A stretch of DNA of 64,000 nucleotides from Plantago ovata. Lineage: Eukaryota > Streptophyta > Magnoliopsida > Lamiales > Plantaginaceae. Location: positions 107,754,942 through 107,818,941 of the forward strand of contig CM051455.1 of assembly GCA_028274465.1 (NCBI GenBank). The letters are read 5' to 3'. Below the pieces are notes generated by a model. The model had not been told where the DNA came from and did not search any database. It saw only the letters and a program-made list of their open reading frames with translations. The translations under genes were made by a program, and so were the position numbers. Shown one piece after another: positions 50,606 through 61,822 of this stretch (its first letter is position 1; every line of letters starts with the position of its first letter).

Positions 50606-52012
50606 CCAGACTGAAAGGGTGAACCAATGCATTGAAAACTACCTGAGATGTATGATCAATCAACAACAGAAGAAATGGCATAACTGGCTGGCCGTAGCAG
50701 AGTATTGGTACAACACCAACTACCATACAACCATCAAAACCACTCCCTTCCAGGCACTATATGGTTATGAACCTTCCCAGCTATCCATTGGTCCATACTT
50801 CTTCTCCAAACACCCAGAAGTGGAACAACAACTAGAAGAGCGCATCAAAGCCACCCAGTTACTCAAAGAGAACTTGACCTTAGCCTAGAACAGAATGAAG
50901 ATATATGCTGACAAGAGAAGAACTGAAGGAGAGTTCAATGTGGGTGACCAAGTGTATTTCTGATTTATAGTTTAAGTTAAATTTGATAAATCTAGTTATA
51001 GTCCTTAGAGATCGAGACTCGAGGTTATTTTACTTCTACACTACGTGCCTTGGTTTTCGTTGTAGTTGTGAATTGTCTTTGGCTAAAAACAAATTTATTT
51101 GATTAATTGAGTCTGACAATCTCGTTCATCACCAGACTGAAAGGGTGAACCAATGCATTGAAAACTACCTGAGATGTATGATCAATCAACAACAGAAGAA
51201 ATGGCATAACTGGCTGGCCTTAGCAGAGTATTGGTACAACACCAACTACCATACAACCATCAAAACCACTCCCTTCCAGGCACTATATGGTTATGAACCT
51301 TCCCAGCTATCCATTGGTCCATACTTCTTCTCCAAACACCCAGAAGTGGAACAACAACTAGAAGAGCGCATCAAAGCCACCCAGTTACTCAAAGAGAACT
51401 TGACCTTAGCCTAGTACAGAATGAAGATATATGCTGACAAGAGAAGAATTGAAGGAGAGTTCAATGTGGGTGACCAAGTGTATTTCTGATTTATAGTTTA
51501 AGTTAAATTTGATAAATCTAGTTATAGTCCTTGGAGATCGAGACTCGAGGTTATTTTACTTCTACACTACGTGCCTTGGTTTTCGTTGTAGTTGTGAATT
51601 CCCTTTGGCTAAAAACAAATTTATTTGATTAATTGAGTCTGACAATCTCGTTCATCACCAGACTGAAAGGGTGAACCAATGCATTGAAAACTACCTGAGA
51701 TGTATGATCAATCAACAACAGAAGAAATGGCATAACTGGCTGGCCTTAGCAGAGTATTGGTACAACACCAACTACCATACAACCATCAAAACCACTCCCT
51801 TCCAGGCACTATATGGTTATGAACCTTCCCAGCTATCCATTGGTCCATACTTCTTCTCCAAACACCCATAAGTGGAACAACAACTAGAAGAGCGCATCAA
51901 AGCCACCCAGTTACTCAAAGAGAACTTGACCTTAGCCTAGAACAGAATGAAGATATATGCTGACAAGAGAAGAACTGAAGGAGAGTTCAATGTGGGTGAC
52001 CAAGTGTATTTC
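50436..52012 (+). repeat. Three tandem copies of a 526-bp chimeric LTR-integrase unit
   Basis: Units 50436-50960, 50961-51486 and 51487-52012 each join about 170 bp of LTR end to about 355 bp of chromovirus integrase. Copies differ by only a few bases. The junction word TATTTCTGATTTATAG overlaps both parents at ATTTC, so a short homology made the join. A fourth LTR end (52013-52183) follows. Confidence 0.92.
50606..50960 (+). pseudogene. Chromovirus integrase fragment (copy 1 of 3)
   Basis: The frame continues the [14 protein letters not shown] motif from 49404. It encodes the integrase C-terminal core (WHNWLAVAEYWYN, TPFQALYGYEP). A TAG after LTLA is shared by the copies, and copy 3 (51671 onward) has a further stop at 51869-51871. 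Copies 2 and 3 start at 51132 and 51658. None is functional. Confidence 0.88.
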
Positions 52013-55000
52013 TGATTTATAGTTTAAGTTAAATTTGATAAAGCTAGTTATAGTCCTTAGAGATCGACACTCGAGGTTATTTTACTTCTACACTACGTGC
52101 CTTGGTTTTCGTTGTAGTTGTGAATTGTCTTTGGCTAAAAATAAATTTATTTGATTAATTGAGTCTGACAATCTCGTTCATCAAATTGGCGCCGCTGCCG
52201 GGGATTATACTCATTTTTTTTCTCTTTAGCTTATTTATAGTTTCAGCTTTCAATTCTCAGAGTTAGTAGTTACTTTGTTTCCAGAATTTTACGACTTCTA
52301 ACAGGACTAATTTTCAGTTTTGAGTTACTCCTGTTACAGATATTCAGGTATGACGTCCATGAAAGCTCGCATGATGCCCCAATTCTCGCAAGTGAGGAGA
52401 AGTTCAGCTATATACTTGGAGGAAGAGTTGAAAAAGTACGAAGCGACAAGTTCAGTGGTGAGAGACATACCGAGGTTCGAAGATGGAGTGGGGATGAATC
52501 CGTTAAGTTTCATCAGATCCTATGAGGAAGAAATATCAAAAGTTCCAACAAAGGGGTTCACTGAGGACCAATTGTGCAGGAGATTATTTTCTTTCGCTCT
52601 CGGATATGAGCCAAGGCTTTGGATATCCAGGTTAGCACGGGGATCGCTGAAAACATGGAGCCAAGTAGTAGAGGAGTTCTTGGCGCGATTTATGCCTTAC
52701 CATGAGACAATTGCCTTACGAAATAGGATCAAACACTTCAAGCAAGGAGAGTATGAGCGGTTTTGTGACACCTACGAACGTTTTGAGTTGTATAAACATG
52801 AGTGCCCCCATCACTGTTTCGACGATGAGGAGCTGATTTGGTATTTTGTTGGTGGTCTACGTGATGATGTTAGGCTTCAAGTGGATGGGATGTGTGGAGG
52901 ATTAGAGGAATGTACAGTTGAAGAGGCAGAGAAGGTCCTTCTAAGGTACGCCAGTGGTTCTGCACAATCTGAGAGGCTAATGTCGAGTCAAGTCACCAGT
53001 GGGGATCCAAATCGAGGTGAAACTAACGGCTTATACGAAGGATATTCTGAAGATGAAGATATCAGTGAGGAGGATGACCTTGCGTTTAGGAATGAAGGCC
53101 ATCGAAAGTGTTTATGAAATTGCACACGCCGAGCAAGTTGAAGATAATCTCCGTTTAGCGAAAGTTTTTGTAGGGGTCGAAGTAACTGAGCAGCTACTGG
53201 AGAAATTAAGCTTGTTAAAGTGTGAAAAAGTAGAGGAGGTTCATAAACTCGAAGATGGGGAGGTTTTTGACGGAGACGCCCCTCTGGAGGTGGGGGGCGA
53301 ACCGCCCAGCATAGGGGGCGAATCGCCCCCCACAGGCAGAGAACTGGGGGCGTCCCAGCTCGCCCCAGGCGATTCGCACGGGGCAGGGGGCGAATCGCCC
53401 CCCAGTTCCAGGGAGCTGGACGACCCCAGCTCCCCTGTTTCGACACCCGAAGCTGATTTCATCGATCCCAAGCCACTTCCAACTGTTACTACTGAGGTTC
53501 CTGAGTACGAGGAAGTGAAACTACTCCTCCGAGGTGGAAAGGTAACTACAATTCCTAATTTTGTACGTCCTAAACATATTTAATCTACTGTGACTAACGA
53601 TGCAGGAACAAGCACTGAACAAGAAGTTCGTCAAAGTTCGGAAGAACCTCAAGTGTAGGACGATACACCTCAAACACCTGAAGGAGATGTTGTCGATGAT
53701 GAGGTTACGGGGGATACGCCTAATAATACGGAGGTGCTTCATAAGTCCTCGAATCCATATGTGCCCCCAAAACCTCATGTACCATTCCCTAGTAGAATCA
53801 AACCGGTCAAGAAGGATATAATGGAGTCACCACTGTACCAACGTCTTTCTAAGGTCGAAGTTAATGTACCTCTCTTGGAATTAATTCAGAATATTCTCGC
53901 CTACACGAAGTTCTTTCGGGAGGTGACGAGTAACAAAAGAATCGAGACGGTGAATTCTATTGCGGAACTTCCAACGAAGCAACGTGATCCAGGAAGCTTC
54001 ATAATTGACATTACTATGGGCAATGGGCGGTCCACCAAGGCTATGCTCGACTTAGGAGCTAGCATCAATCTCATGCCATACTCAGTCTATAAACCTCTAG
54101 ATCTTGGAGAAGTGAAGCCAACCGAGATGGTTGTACAAATGGCAGACCATAGCGTGAAGCGTCGTGTGGGAATAGTTGAAGATATCCTTGTAAAAGTTGA
54201 TAAACTAATAATTCCTGCAGATTTTGTGATCATGAAGTCAGTTGATGAAGGGAAGAGCCATGTTCGTGAGCATGTGGTGTTGCTTGGAAGACCATTCATG
54301 GCTTCTACAAATACATGCCTTGAACTCAAAGGCAAGAAAATCTCCATGGAGGTAATGGGTGAGAAAATTGAATTGGTAGGATGTAGCATAGGAGATAAGG
54401 AAGTCTTAGAAGAATTAAATATTGTCGATTGCTATGATTCTGTGATTTCTGAATTTCATCATTGCTATGATAATCGTGAACCTCTTGAAGAGGCACTAAC
54501 CATGCACGTTGCGACTTGCCACTTAACCGAAGAAGCAAGGGAGATAGTTGAGATGATGGATAGTACGCCTGAAATTCCCGTAGGAGAAGAAGTGCTTGAA
54601 CCTTTAGATGAAGAAGAGGTAGAGAGCAAATTTTCAGAAGAGCCTAACTTAGAATTAAAGCCCCTTCCTGCACACCTCAAGTATGTCTACTTAGGGGAAA
54701 ATAAGAAAAAACCTGTGATAGTCTCTTCACACCTCTCTAGCGATGAAGAAGGTAATCTAATTGAGGTCTTAAGAAAAAATTCTGCAGCCATAGGATGGGG
54801 GATTAGTGATATAAAGGGAATTAGCCCAACACGGTGTGTGCACAATATCACTCTAGAGCTAGATGCCAAACCCGTTAGGCAACCTCAGCGTAGGATAAAT
54901 CCTACGATGCAAGAAGTAGTGAAGAAAGAAGTGATTAAGTTGCTAGACGCCGATATGATCTATCCCATTCCTGATAGTCGATGGGTGAGCCCCGTCCATA

Positions 55001-56136
55001 TAGTTCCTAATAAATCTGGGATTACGGTAGAAGAGAATGAGAAGGGAGAGTTAGTACCTGTTAGGAAAATCACGGGGTGGCGAATGTGCATTGATTATAG
55101 GAGGTTGAATGCCGCCACCAAGAAAGACCACTTCCCTTTGCCATTTATTGATGACATGCTAAACCGCCTTGCGGGGCGGCAATTTTATTGTTTTCTTGAT
55201 GGCTTGTCAGGTTTCTACCAGATTCCGATTGCACCGGAGGATCAGGAGAAGACGACATTCACTTGCCCATTCGGGACATTTGCTTATAGGAGGATGCCAT
55301 TCGGGCTATGTAACGCCCCCACCACTTTTCAAAGGTGCATGCTTTCTGTTTTCTCTGATATGGTGACCAAATTTGTTGAAGTTTTTATGGATGATTTTTC
55401 TCTCTTTGGTGATTCTTTTGATGAGTGTTTGCATAGACTAGATCTTGTTTTGAAAAGATGCATCGAATGCAATCTAACTTTGAGTTGGGAGAAAAGTCAT
55501 TATGTGGTTAGAGAAGGCATTGTTCTAGGTCATGTGGTTTCTGAAAGGGGGATTGAGGTTGATAAGGCTAAGATCGAAATAATTGAGAAACTCCCCCAAC
55601 CCACTTGTGTGAAAGAATTGCAATCTTTTCTTGGTCATGTTGGTTTTAATAGGAGGTTTATTAAAGACTTCTCGAAAATTGCTAAACCTCTAAGTAACTT
55701 ACTAGCAAAAGATGTGGTTTACCATTTTTCTGATGAATGCTTGGTTGCTTTTAATATCCTTAAAGAAAAGTTTGTTACTGCTCCTATTGTTGTGCCACCT
55801 GATTGGAAACTTCCTTTTGAGATAATGTGTGATGCTTCGACTTTTGCTATGGATGTTGTTCTATGCCAAAAAGTTGATAAGCAGTATCGCGTGATTTATT
55901 ATGTTAGTAAGACTTTAGACTCAGCTCAAGTTAATTATACAACGATTGAAAAGGAATTTTTAGCTGTTGTTTTTGCTTTACAAAAGTTTAGGTCTTACTT
56001 GATTGGTCATCCTGTGAAAGTCCATACTGATCATGCTGCTTTACGACATTTAATTGTCAAACAAGATTCTAAGCCAAGGTTAATCTGTTGGGTCTTATTA
56101 TTACAAGATTTTGATTTGACAATAGTTGATAGAGCT
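52013..56136 (+). mobile_element. Athila-like element 2, gag-pol part, truncated
   Basis: An LTR end (52013-52183) is followed by a tRNA-Asp-type primer site (TGGCGCCGCTGCCGGGGA, 52187-52204), gag, protease, RT and part of RNase H. The left LTR portion is linked to the 526-bp array. The right side is cut at 56136 by element 3. It could be the autonomous relative of elements 1 and 3. Confidence 0.8.
52350..53583 (+). pseudogene. Athila-like element 2 gag
   Basis: The gag core starts at ATG 52350. It runs with RLFSFALGYEPRLWISRLARGSLKTW, FLARFMPYHE and CPHHCFDDEELIWYFVGGL to 53117. It then changes frame near 53090 to a second frame ending at 53583. The second part is acidic and holds a GC-rich insert (53275-53420) encoding Gly/Glu/Ser/Pro repeats. 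That insert contains two copies of the GGGGGCGA-A-TCGCCCCC palindrome (53314-53330 and 53386-53402). No zinc knuckle is seen. Confidence 0.75.
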
Positions 56137-56139
56137 TGA
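53584..56139 (+). pseudogene. Athila-like element 2 protease, reverse transcriptase and RNase H
   Basis: After two stops (near 53581 and 53656) an 801-codon frame opens at 53734. The protease has MLDLGASINLMP (about 54040-54075), the DLGA form usual in Athila. RT has WRMCIDYRRLN, FLDGLSGFYQIP, MPFGLCNAPTTFQ and FMDDF at about 55386-55400. RNase H has CDASTFAMDVVL, IEKEFLAVVFAL and ends soon after HTDHAALRHL. The stop at 56137-56139 is supplied by the inserted LTR of element 3. Integrase is missing. Confidence 0.88.
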
Positions 56140-57511
56140 TGATGTCGTTTTTCACCAATTAAATTTGTTTAAAAAGCAAAAGAACACCTTTTACTACACA
56201 AACAGAGTGCAATGGCAAGTTGTCCCCGAGTGTCGTTCTCTCGGGACCTAACGTGGTTTTGATCAAGGTTTCTGCTAGCTAATTTCAGTCAACTAGATGA
56301 TGATTTTTGAGAAAGATATTTGAACAAAGGAAGTGAGAAATCAAGAGTTTTTGTAAACAAGTTTGGAAAACGGTCGGTGGTAGAAATCAAATACACATGG
56401 ATGGATTACGAATATGCTCACAAGTTCAGTGCATAAAACCTTCAACTAAGTCTGCTAAGCAACTTGTCTAGGTAACTTTCAAGACACACATCATGAAAGG
56501 CCACTATCAATAATTTAGAGGTGTTTGTCACTAACACCATTTATCTAGCATGCTGCAAATCACTAACATACAATCCTATAACTTTCATTGACCAACGAGT
56601 TTGTCACATACTCTATTCGAATATATTTTATAGGCAACTACGAATCATATGAAGTAATTTGCAGCAAGATTGACTCACAACCTCATGTAAGCATAAGCAT
56701 AATCCATAACATGCATAATTCTACATTCTACCACCAACACAAAGGATTTAGCTACTCATATTCATCAACATAGACATCAATTCATATGAATAATAATCAG
56801 AATACATCATATCAAACTACAAGACAAGAGAGTGATACAAGTTACCACCAAAGCTGTCACTAATCGGTGGAAATCAAAGAAAACCTCTCCGTAGATGATT
56901 ACAAAGGATGAATTCCAATCAAAATCTTGAATCCCAAGCTAAATTACAATGAATCTATGAGTTTCTCCGAGTTTTTGGGGCTTAGGGCTGTCCAAAACTC
57001 GTCTCCAATGTTCTGTATATCAAAAAGTAACTCCAAAATCAAGTAATGAAGGCAAAATCTGGATCTGTAACGGCTGCCAAGCGCTTCGCTTGGGCAGAGC
57101 CAAGCGAAGCGCTTGCTTCCTGTTCCTCTTTTGAAATCTCCTGAAATTCCAAGCGTCCCGCTTCTCCAAATCCAAGCGAAGGGCTTGCCTCCTGGGCAGA
57201 TTTTGGCCTCGAAACTCGATCTTTTGCCCACGAACGGCCCTCAGGTGCCTTTGGCTCGTCCTTCTCGGCACTTATTGGGGCTCAGACACTCACGAACAAG
57301 CCACGGAGATTGGGGAACTTCAACGGGGCCATCTTTTCCATCAAAAAGGCTCGTTTTTAGCTCCAAAAACGCCGTTTCGTACCTAAGTGCCTGAAAATGC
57401 AGAAAACACAAAACGTGAAACTATTCTACAAAACTAACCAAAAAACAAGGCTAAAAGATAGCAAAAGAAGGTAAAAAAGACAAGATGAACGCGTCAAAAA
57501 TACGTTCATCA
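56137..57511 (-). repeat. Athila-like element 3, 3' LTR
   Basis: On the - strand it starts TGATGAACG (57511) and ends CATCATCA (56137), 1375 bp. Palindromic AAGCG/CGCTT words lie at 57073-57190. The polypurine tract GGTTTGGGGAGTT on the - strand ends at 57512. Confidence 0.8.
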
Positions 57512-59313
57512 AACTCCCCAAACCAAACATTTGCTTGTCTTCAAGCAACAAACTATCCTAAATGCAACACAAAAGGAGTCTCATGCCAAGTAAAGTGAAC
57601 TAATCTATTGAATCTACCAAATGCTTATGAACAAAACCAAATGAGCATGACATGCAAGTAGGTTGAAGAATGCCTCGATTGCGAATATACACATTCTCAT
57701 GTGCACTTGGTTAAGCAAAGGAGTCTCTCGTAACATCTTCTACTTGGACCTGGTCAGTGACGACACAATGATTCACATTATCATACTACAATTGGCCCGT
57801 GCCTATGAAACCGAGGGCTTACTACTGTTCACCAAGCGAGACTTTTCCTCAAAAGAGGGCGAACCAATACTGGCTCTCATCAAACGAAGGAGGGTTCCCT
57901 AGAAAAGAAGACACTCCCCTATTCTACCCAGACTCTCAAAGAACGAATCTCATTCAACCACTTCTTGAATAGCATGAAGAGGGTGGTCAAGAACAGACCT
58001 TGGACAAAGGCGACACGAAAAAAAAGATAGAATTTACAACTCGATACTTCACAAGGACAAAATATTTACATGACACTTGACACTACGAGACTGCTTTTGG
58101 CTTGCAACGACCCTTCTTTTGCTTTTGGGTCTTATTCTTTATTTTCTTTCTTCTTTTTTATTTTCTCTTTTTCTTTTGTCTTTTTTTTTTTTTTTTTAAT
58201 ATAGCTAGGCAAGCAGCAGTACTACGTGTCAAAAACCTCCCCAAACCTATTCGAGAGAATAGGTTTGAGCACAAAGACGAAAAAGAAAAAGGGAAAAACT
58301 TTTTACAAAGACACCTCCCCAAACCTATTCGAGAGAATAGGTTGGGACACAAAACAAAAGAAAAATAAAGCTAAGAAAAATCTACAACGACTCAAGACGA
58401 AAGACAAGTATAACAACGTAACCCCCTCCCCAAACCTATTCGATAGAATAGGTTTAATACAAGGAATCACACACCCCACACTACCTCCTTCCTAGGCATT
58501 TGGCAATCTCTAATCGAGGTGAAAAACTTGTCGCCTCTTACGTACATAATTACACGGGTTACAACCATAGATTCTAACATGCATCATTTTATATGGTCAT
58601 CGTGAACCGCAGTAGAAGAAACACCACTTGAGGTGATGTCGAGACTACTAAGCTTAACTAGTGCACAAGTGAATGTGAAAAACCAAGCGAGACAAGCCTC
58701 AAACTACTTTCAAAGTGATGCAACATATGATAATGGTCATAAGCACTTAGTCTACACAATAGAAAAGTTCGAAAAAACTTGGCAATAGACTCCACACAAC
58801 AACGTGCAACAACTAATCTATGGATGATATGCATGCAAAAATTTGAAAAAACACGACAAATCACATGAACTTGAGTAAAATCAGGCATGTACGAACCACA
58901 CAAGCATATAGTACTGAAAATCCAATACCCCCTCCCCAAACCTAAACTTTTGCTCGTCCTCGAGCAAAGAAAAGTTGAATGAAAAGGAAAAATTGGATTG
59001 AAAGTACACTTCCCTGAGATAAAGGTTCGTGTCCAATCTCCTATATATGAGTAGTACCTGAAAGGACTCAAGAAACATGTGAAAACGGGTGCACAAAGGT
59101 GGTGAAATGAGAAAAAGGGAAAATATGGGGGAACAGGGCCCAAGCGGCCCGCTTGGATTTTCAGTAGGATTAAATCCTACTGAAAATCCGAGCGGTCCGC
59201 TTGGTGATACAACCAAATCGAAAGAAAAAGAGTTTCAACCAACAATAGTGAACAAGCCAAAATAACGATAATAAGGATACTACCGAATAAATGGCCTCTG
59301 TCAGCTGAGATCT
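57512..59313 (-). other. Athila-like element 3 3' noncoding module
   Basis: No gene is seen. Hairpins AAACCTATTC-loop-GAATAGGTTT lie at 58242-58267, 58321-58343 and 58431-58455. A T-rich tract (A/G-rich on the coding strand) is at 58130-58200. Blocks match 44930-46039 of element 1. At 59140-59204 a long perfect hairpin is flanked by AAGCG palindromes. Confidence 0.65.
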
Positions 59314-60626
59314 CTAGAAGGAAGGAGGAAGGTTGCTTCCACTACCATCACCTTGCGGGTAGAACGGGTACCCCAGAACTTGGCGAGCTAGAGCATCATA
59401 CCGGTTCATCGTGTCCTCCTGGTAAACTCTCCACCTCTCGGCGTCCTCTGCTCGTGCGGCCTCCCAACGCTCATCAACACGCGTCTGAAAGGCATCCCAA
59501 CGCTGACCGTCTCGCACCTGGTAGTCCTCCCACCTTTTGTCCTCTCGCTCCTCAAAGCTTCTGAATTGCTCGGTCATCTGGTTCGACTGAGCCGTCAACA
59601 TGCTGCTTTGGAAGTTCCCAAACTGAGTGGCCAATAGCTGGTTGAACTCCGAAAAGTCGAAGCCCCATTGGCCGCTCCCTTGATCGGCTGAAGGTGGAGG
59701 AGATGGTGGTGCTACATAGCGTGGCTCCCTCGGCGGTGCGGCCTCCCCTTGGTGAAGGCACCAAGTCCCGTACATCTCATTGTATGTGTCAATGTTCATG
59801 GGCTTCTTAGCCCTCACAGTTGGCTCGATGTTGGGAACTCCGGCGGCCTTGCACATGCCCGTGATCAGATTGCCAAAGGCTAGCTTCCTATTTCTGTCGC
59901 GGTGTTGCTTGAACTCCTCGAAAATGATGATGCCGGGAGTGAGAGCTACATCATTCAGAAGGGCGTACACCAAGGCTCCATAGTAAGACTGAATGGCGGT
60001 GTCATGAGTAGTAGGAATCAAGTTTGCGTGGACAAACTTCAACATCATCCGAGCCTCGAAGGAGAGATCATTGTGGTGCAAGACACGGGGTGGTTCCTCA
60101 GGCATCACATAATCATCCACGGTGATGCCCTCAACTATCTCCAATGGGAAGTGGGTGGTCTCCCGGTCGTAGACATACACCTGAGTGTAGTCGCGCCTCT
60201 CATAGGGCTCGGGCCTGCGATTTGGGTCACACTCCAGAGGCGTTTCCAATTGAATCAGAAAGCTGGTGATGCTCAAGGGAGTGAAGACAACTCCTACTCC
60301 TCGGACGGGGACTTCACCGGTCCGTTCATCCCGATCCGCAAAGCCAATGTAGAAATCCTCCACCACGGCTTGGTCCCAATTGGGCATAACTTCTCCATAG
60401 TACTTCCATCCCCGCTTGGTGATTAGGGCGTTGAGCTCACCAACACCGGGCAATTCATTTTCGCTAGTCTAAAGCGAATGCTCCTCTCCCCAATGTATGT
60501 GTGGGGTCTGGAATGGAAGTGAGTTTCATATAACCTCGCTTTATCCGTTAGTTGATACCGAGCTCCCCTTTGACCATCCCTTGAGGATCCTTCTCCTCGG
60601 GTTCTCTTGTTCCTTCTTGTTGACAT
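59314..60626 (-). pseudogene. Athila env-like gene (putative plant transposon protein domain)
   Basis: The frame starts at ATG 60626 (MSTRRNKR, basic) and shifts at about 60445-60460 into the main 379-codon frame ending at 59314. The core (GWKYYGEVMPNWDQAVVEDF, PLSITSFL, SFEARMMLKFVHANLIPT, YGALVYALL) resembles the 'putative plant transposon protein' domain of Athila-group ORFs. From 59538 to 59380 there are four 11-residue repeats with Arg-Trp at a fixed place (KRWEDYQVRDG and relatives), ending in a related Arg-Tyr block, likely a hendecad coiled coil. I see no transmembrane segment, so an envelope role is not supported here. Confidence 0.65.
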
Positions 60627-61822
60627 GGTACCTAGAAAAATCCCATTAGACCATTCCAATAGATCAAAATGACTAGACTCTTACACTACTACCAAACAAT
60701 CTACTTCTACTCTAAGACAAGTATACGTTCTTCGTTTAAAACAAGTCATAACGCAACAAGTCGACTCTTAGACGTCAAAACTCACTCAAGTGTTCTTTTT
60801 AACGAGTTTGAAGGCTTGCTAAAATTCAAACATAGCGAATCGAGAAACTTTAACACTTCGTTACGATTAGCTAATTCGAATCAAACCAAGCAAACAAACT
60901 CGCCATTAGAACTACCCAACCAATCCTACACATTCTCATGCAATCTAAACAACACCAACATCATATCAATACTCAAATTTCGAGCTAACAATCATGCAAA
61001 CAATTATCTAGCAAGAATTCAAGCCATAGAGTTCATCAAAATCAAAGTAAGCAAAATTCGAATTTAGACATCACATCCAATAAGAAACATGCTCAACAAT
61101 CAATATCAAACTCTAATTTACCAATACATAACACAATTGAAGCCAATAAGATCAAAATCCCAACTTCAAGAAAGTTAGGGTTCTTGAGGGTTACCTTCGA
61201 TCCTTGTGAATGATGTTTCAAACGTGAAATTTGTTCGGTTTAGATGATAGAGGTGGTGATGGGCTCTTTAGAATGCACAAGATTGCAAAAATTGGTGGAG
61301 AATTGAGTGAGATTGAAGTTTTTGGGGTGAAAAATCGGGAAGAAGATGAAAAAGAATGAAGAGGAGAGCTTCAAAACTCAAGTGGCTCGCTTGGCTTCTA
61401 AAGAAGCCAAGCGAGCCGCTTGAGCGTCCCAAGCGAAGCGCTTGGTTCAAGCGGGACGCTTGGGTCGCCCCAAGCGCTTCGCTTGGATTTACAGTAGGAG
61501 AAGTTCCTACTGTAAATCCAAGCGGTCCGCTTGGCTTGAACCAAGCGGAGCGCTTGGCCAAGCGGTCCGCTTGGCTTGAGCCAAGCGGAGCGCTTGGGAC
61601 CTGGAGCTCCTGACTTCATTTTTTTCCGACTTTTTCTCAATTTTCACCTCAACAAAACAAAATTTAAACATGCTTCTAATCTATATGCAATTACCTACAA
61701 CCTCGGGTTGCCTCCAGAGAAGCGTCTTTGTTTAGAAGTCGTTGGCTCGACTCGTCTTAGCTCATGCGGGATCAATTTCGCATCGGGTACTAGACTTCCC
61801 CGTCCAAGTGCTCTTCAAAGCA
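60627..61822 (-). repeat. Spacer of element 3 with AAGCG/CGCTT palindrome array
   Basis: 60627-61360 holds AT-rich sequence without a gene. 61383-61600 is packed with AAGCG-NNN-CGCTT palindromes with varying centres (AAG, GTC, GGA, GAG and others). A perfect 20-bp-arm hairpin with a 5-nt loop is at 61480-61524. Confidence 0.75.

Larger units (their letters stand above)
34861..50960 (+). mobile_element. Chromovirus-like Ty3/gypsy element, multiply interrupted, 3' end lost
   Basis: It has one LTR at the left (34861-35417), then gag, protease, reverse transcriptase, RNase H and integrase in one direction. Three younger insertions cut it (36337-39941, 40850-47289 and 49405-50605). The host frame rejoins across each target duplication. 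The integrase stops at 50960, where it fuses to Athila-type LTR sequence, so the 3' LTR is gone. The zinc knuckle and the FFDD reverse-transcriptase motif fit Reina/Tekay-type chromoviruses. No chromodomain can be checked because that end is missing. Confidence 0.82.

Noticed and set aside
59902-60426. 174-codon frame on the + strand
   Set aside because: It is the antisense shadow of the env-like gene of element 3.
61268-61640. Small frames rich in Ser-Ala-Trp-Leu steps on both strands
   Set aside because: They are translations of the palindrome array (CGCTTGG/CCAAGCG), so both strands give similar peptides.
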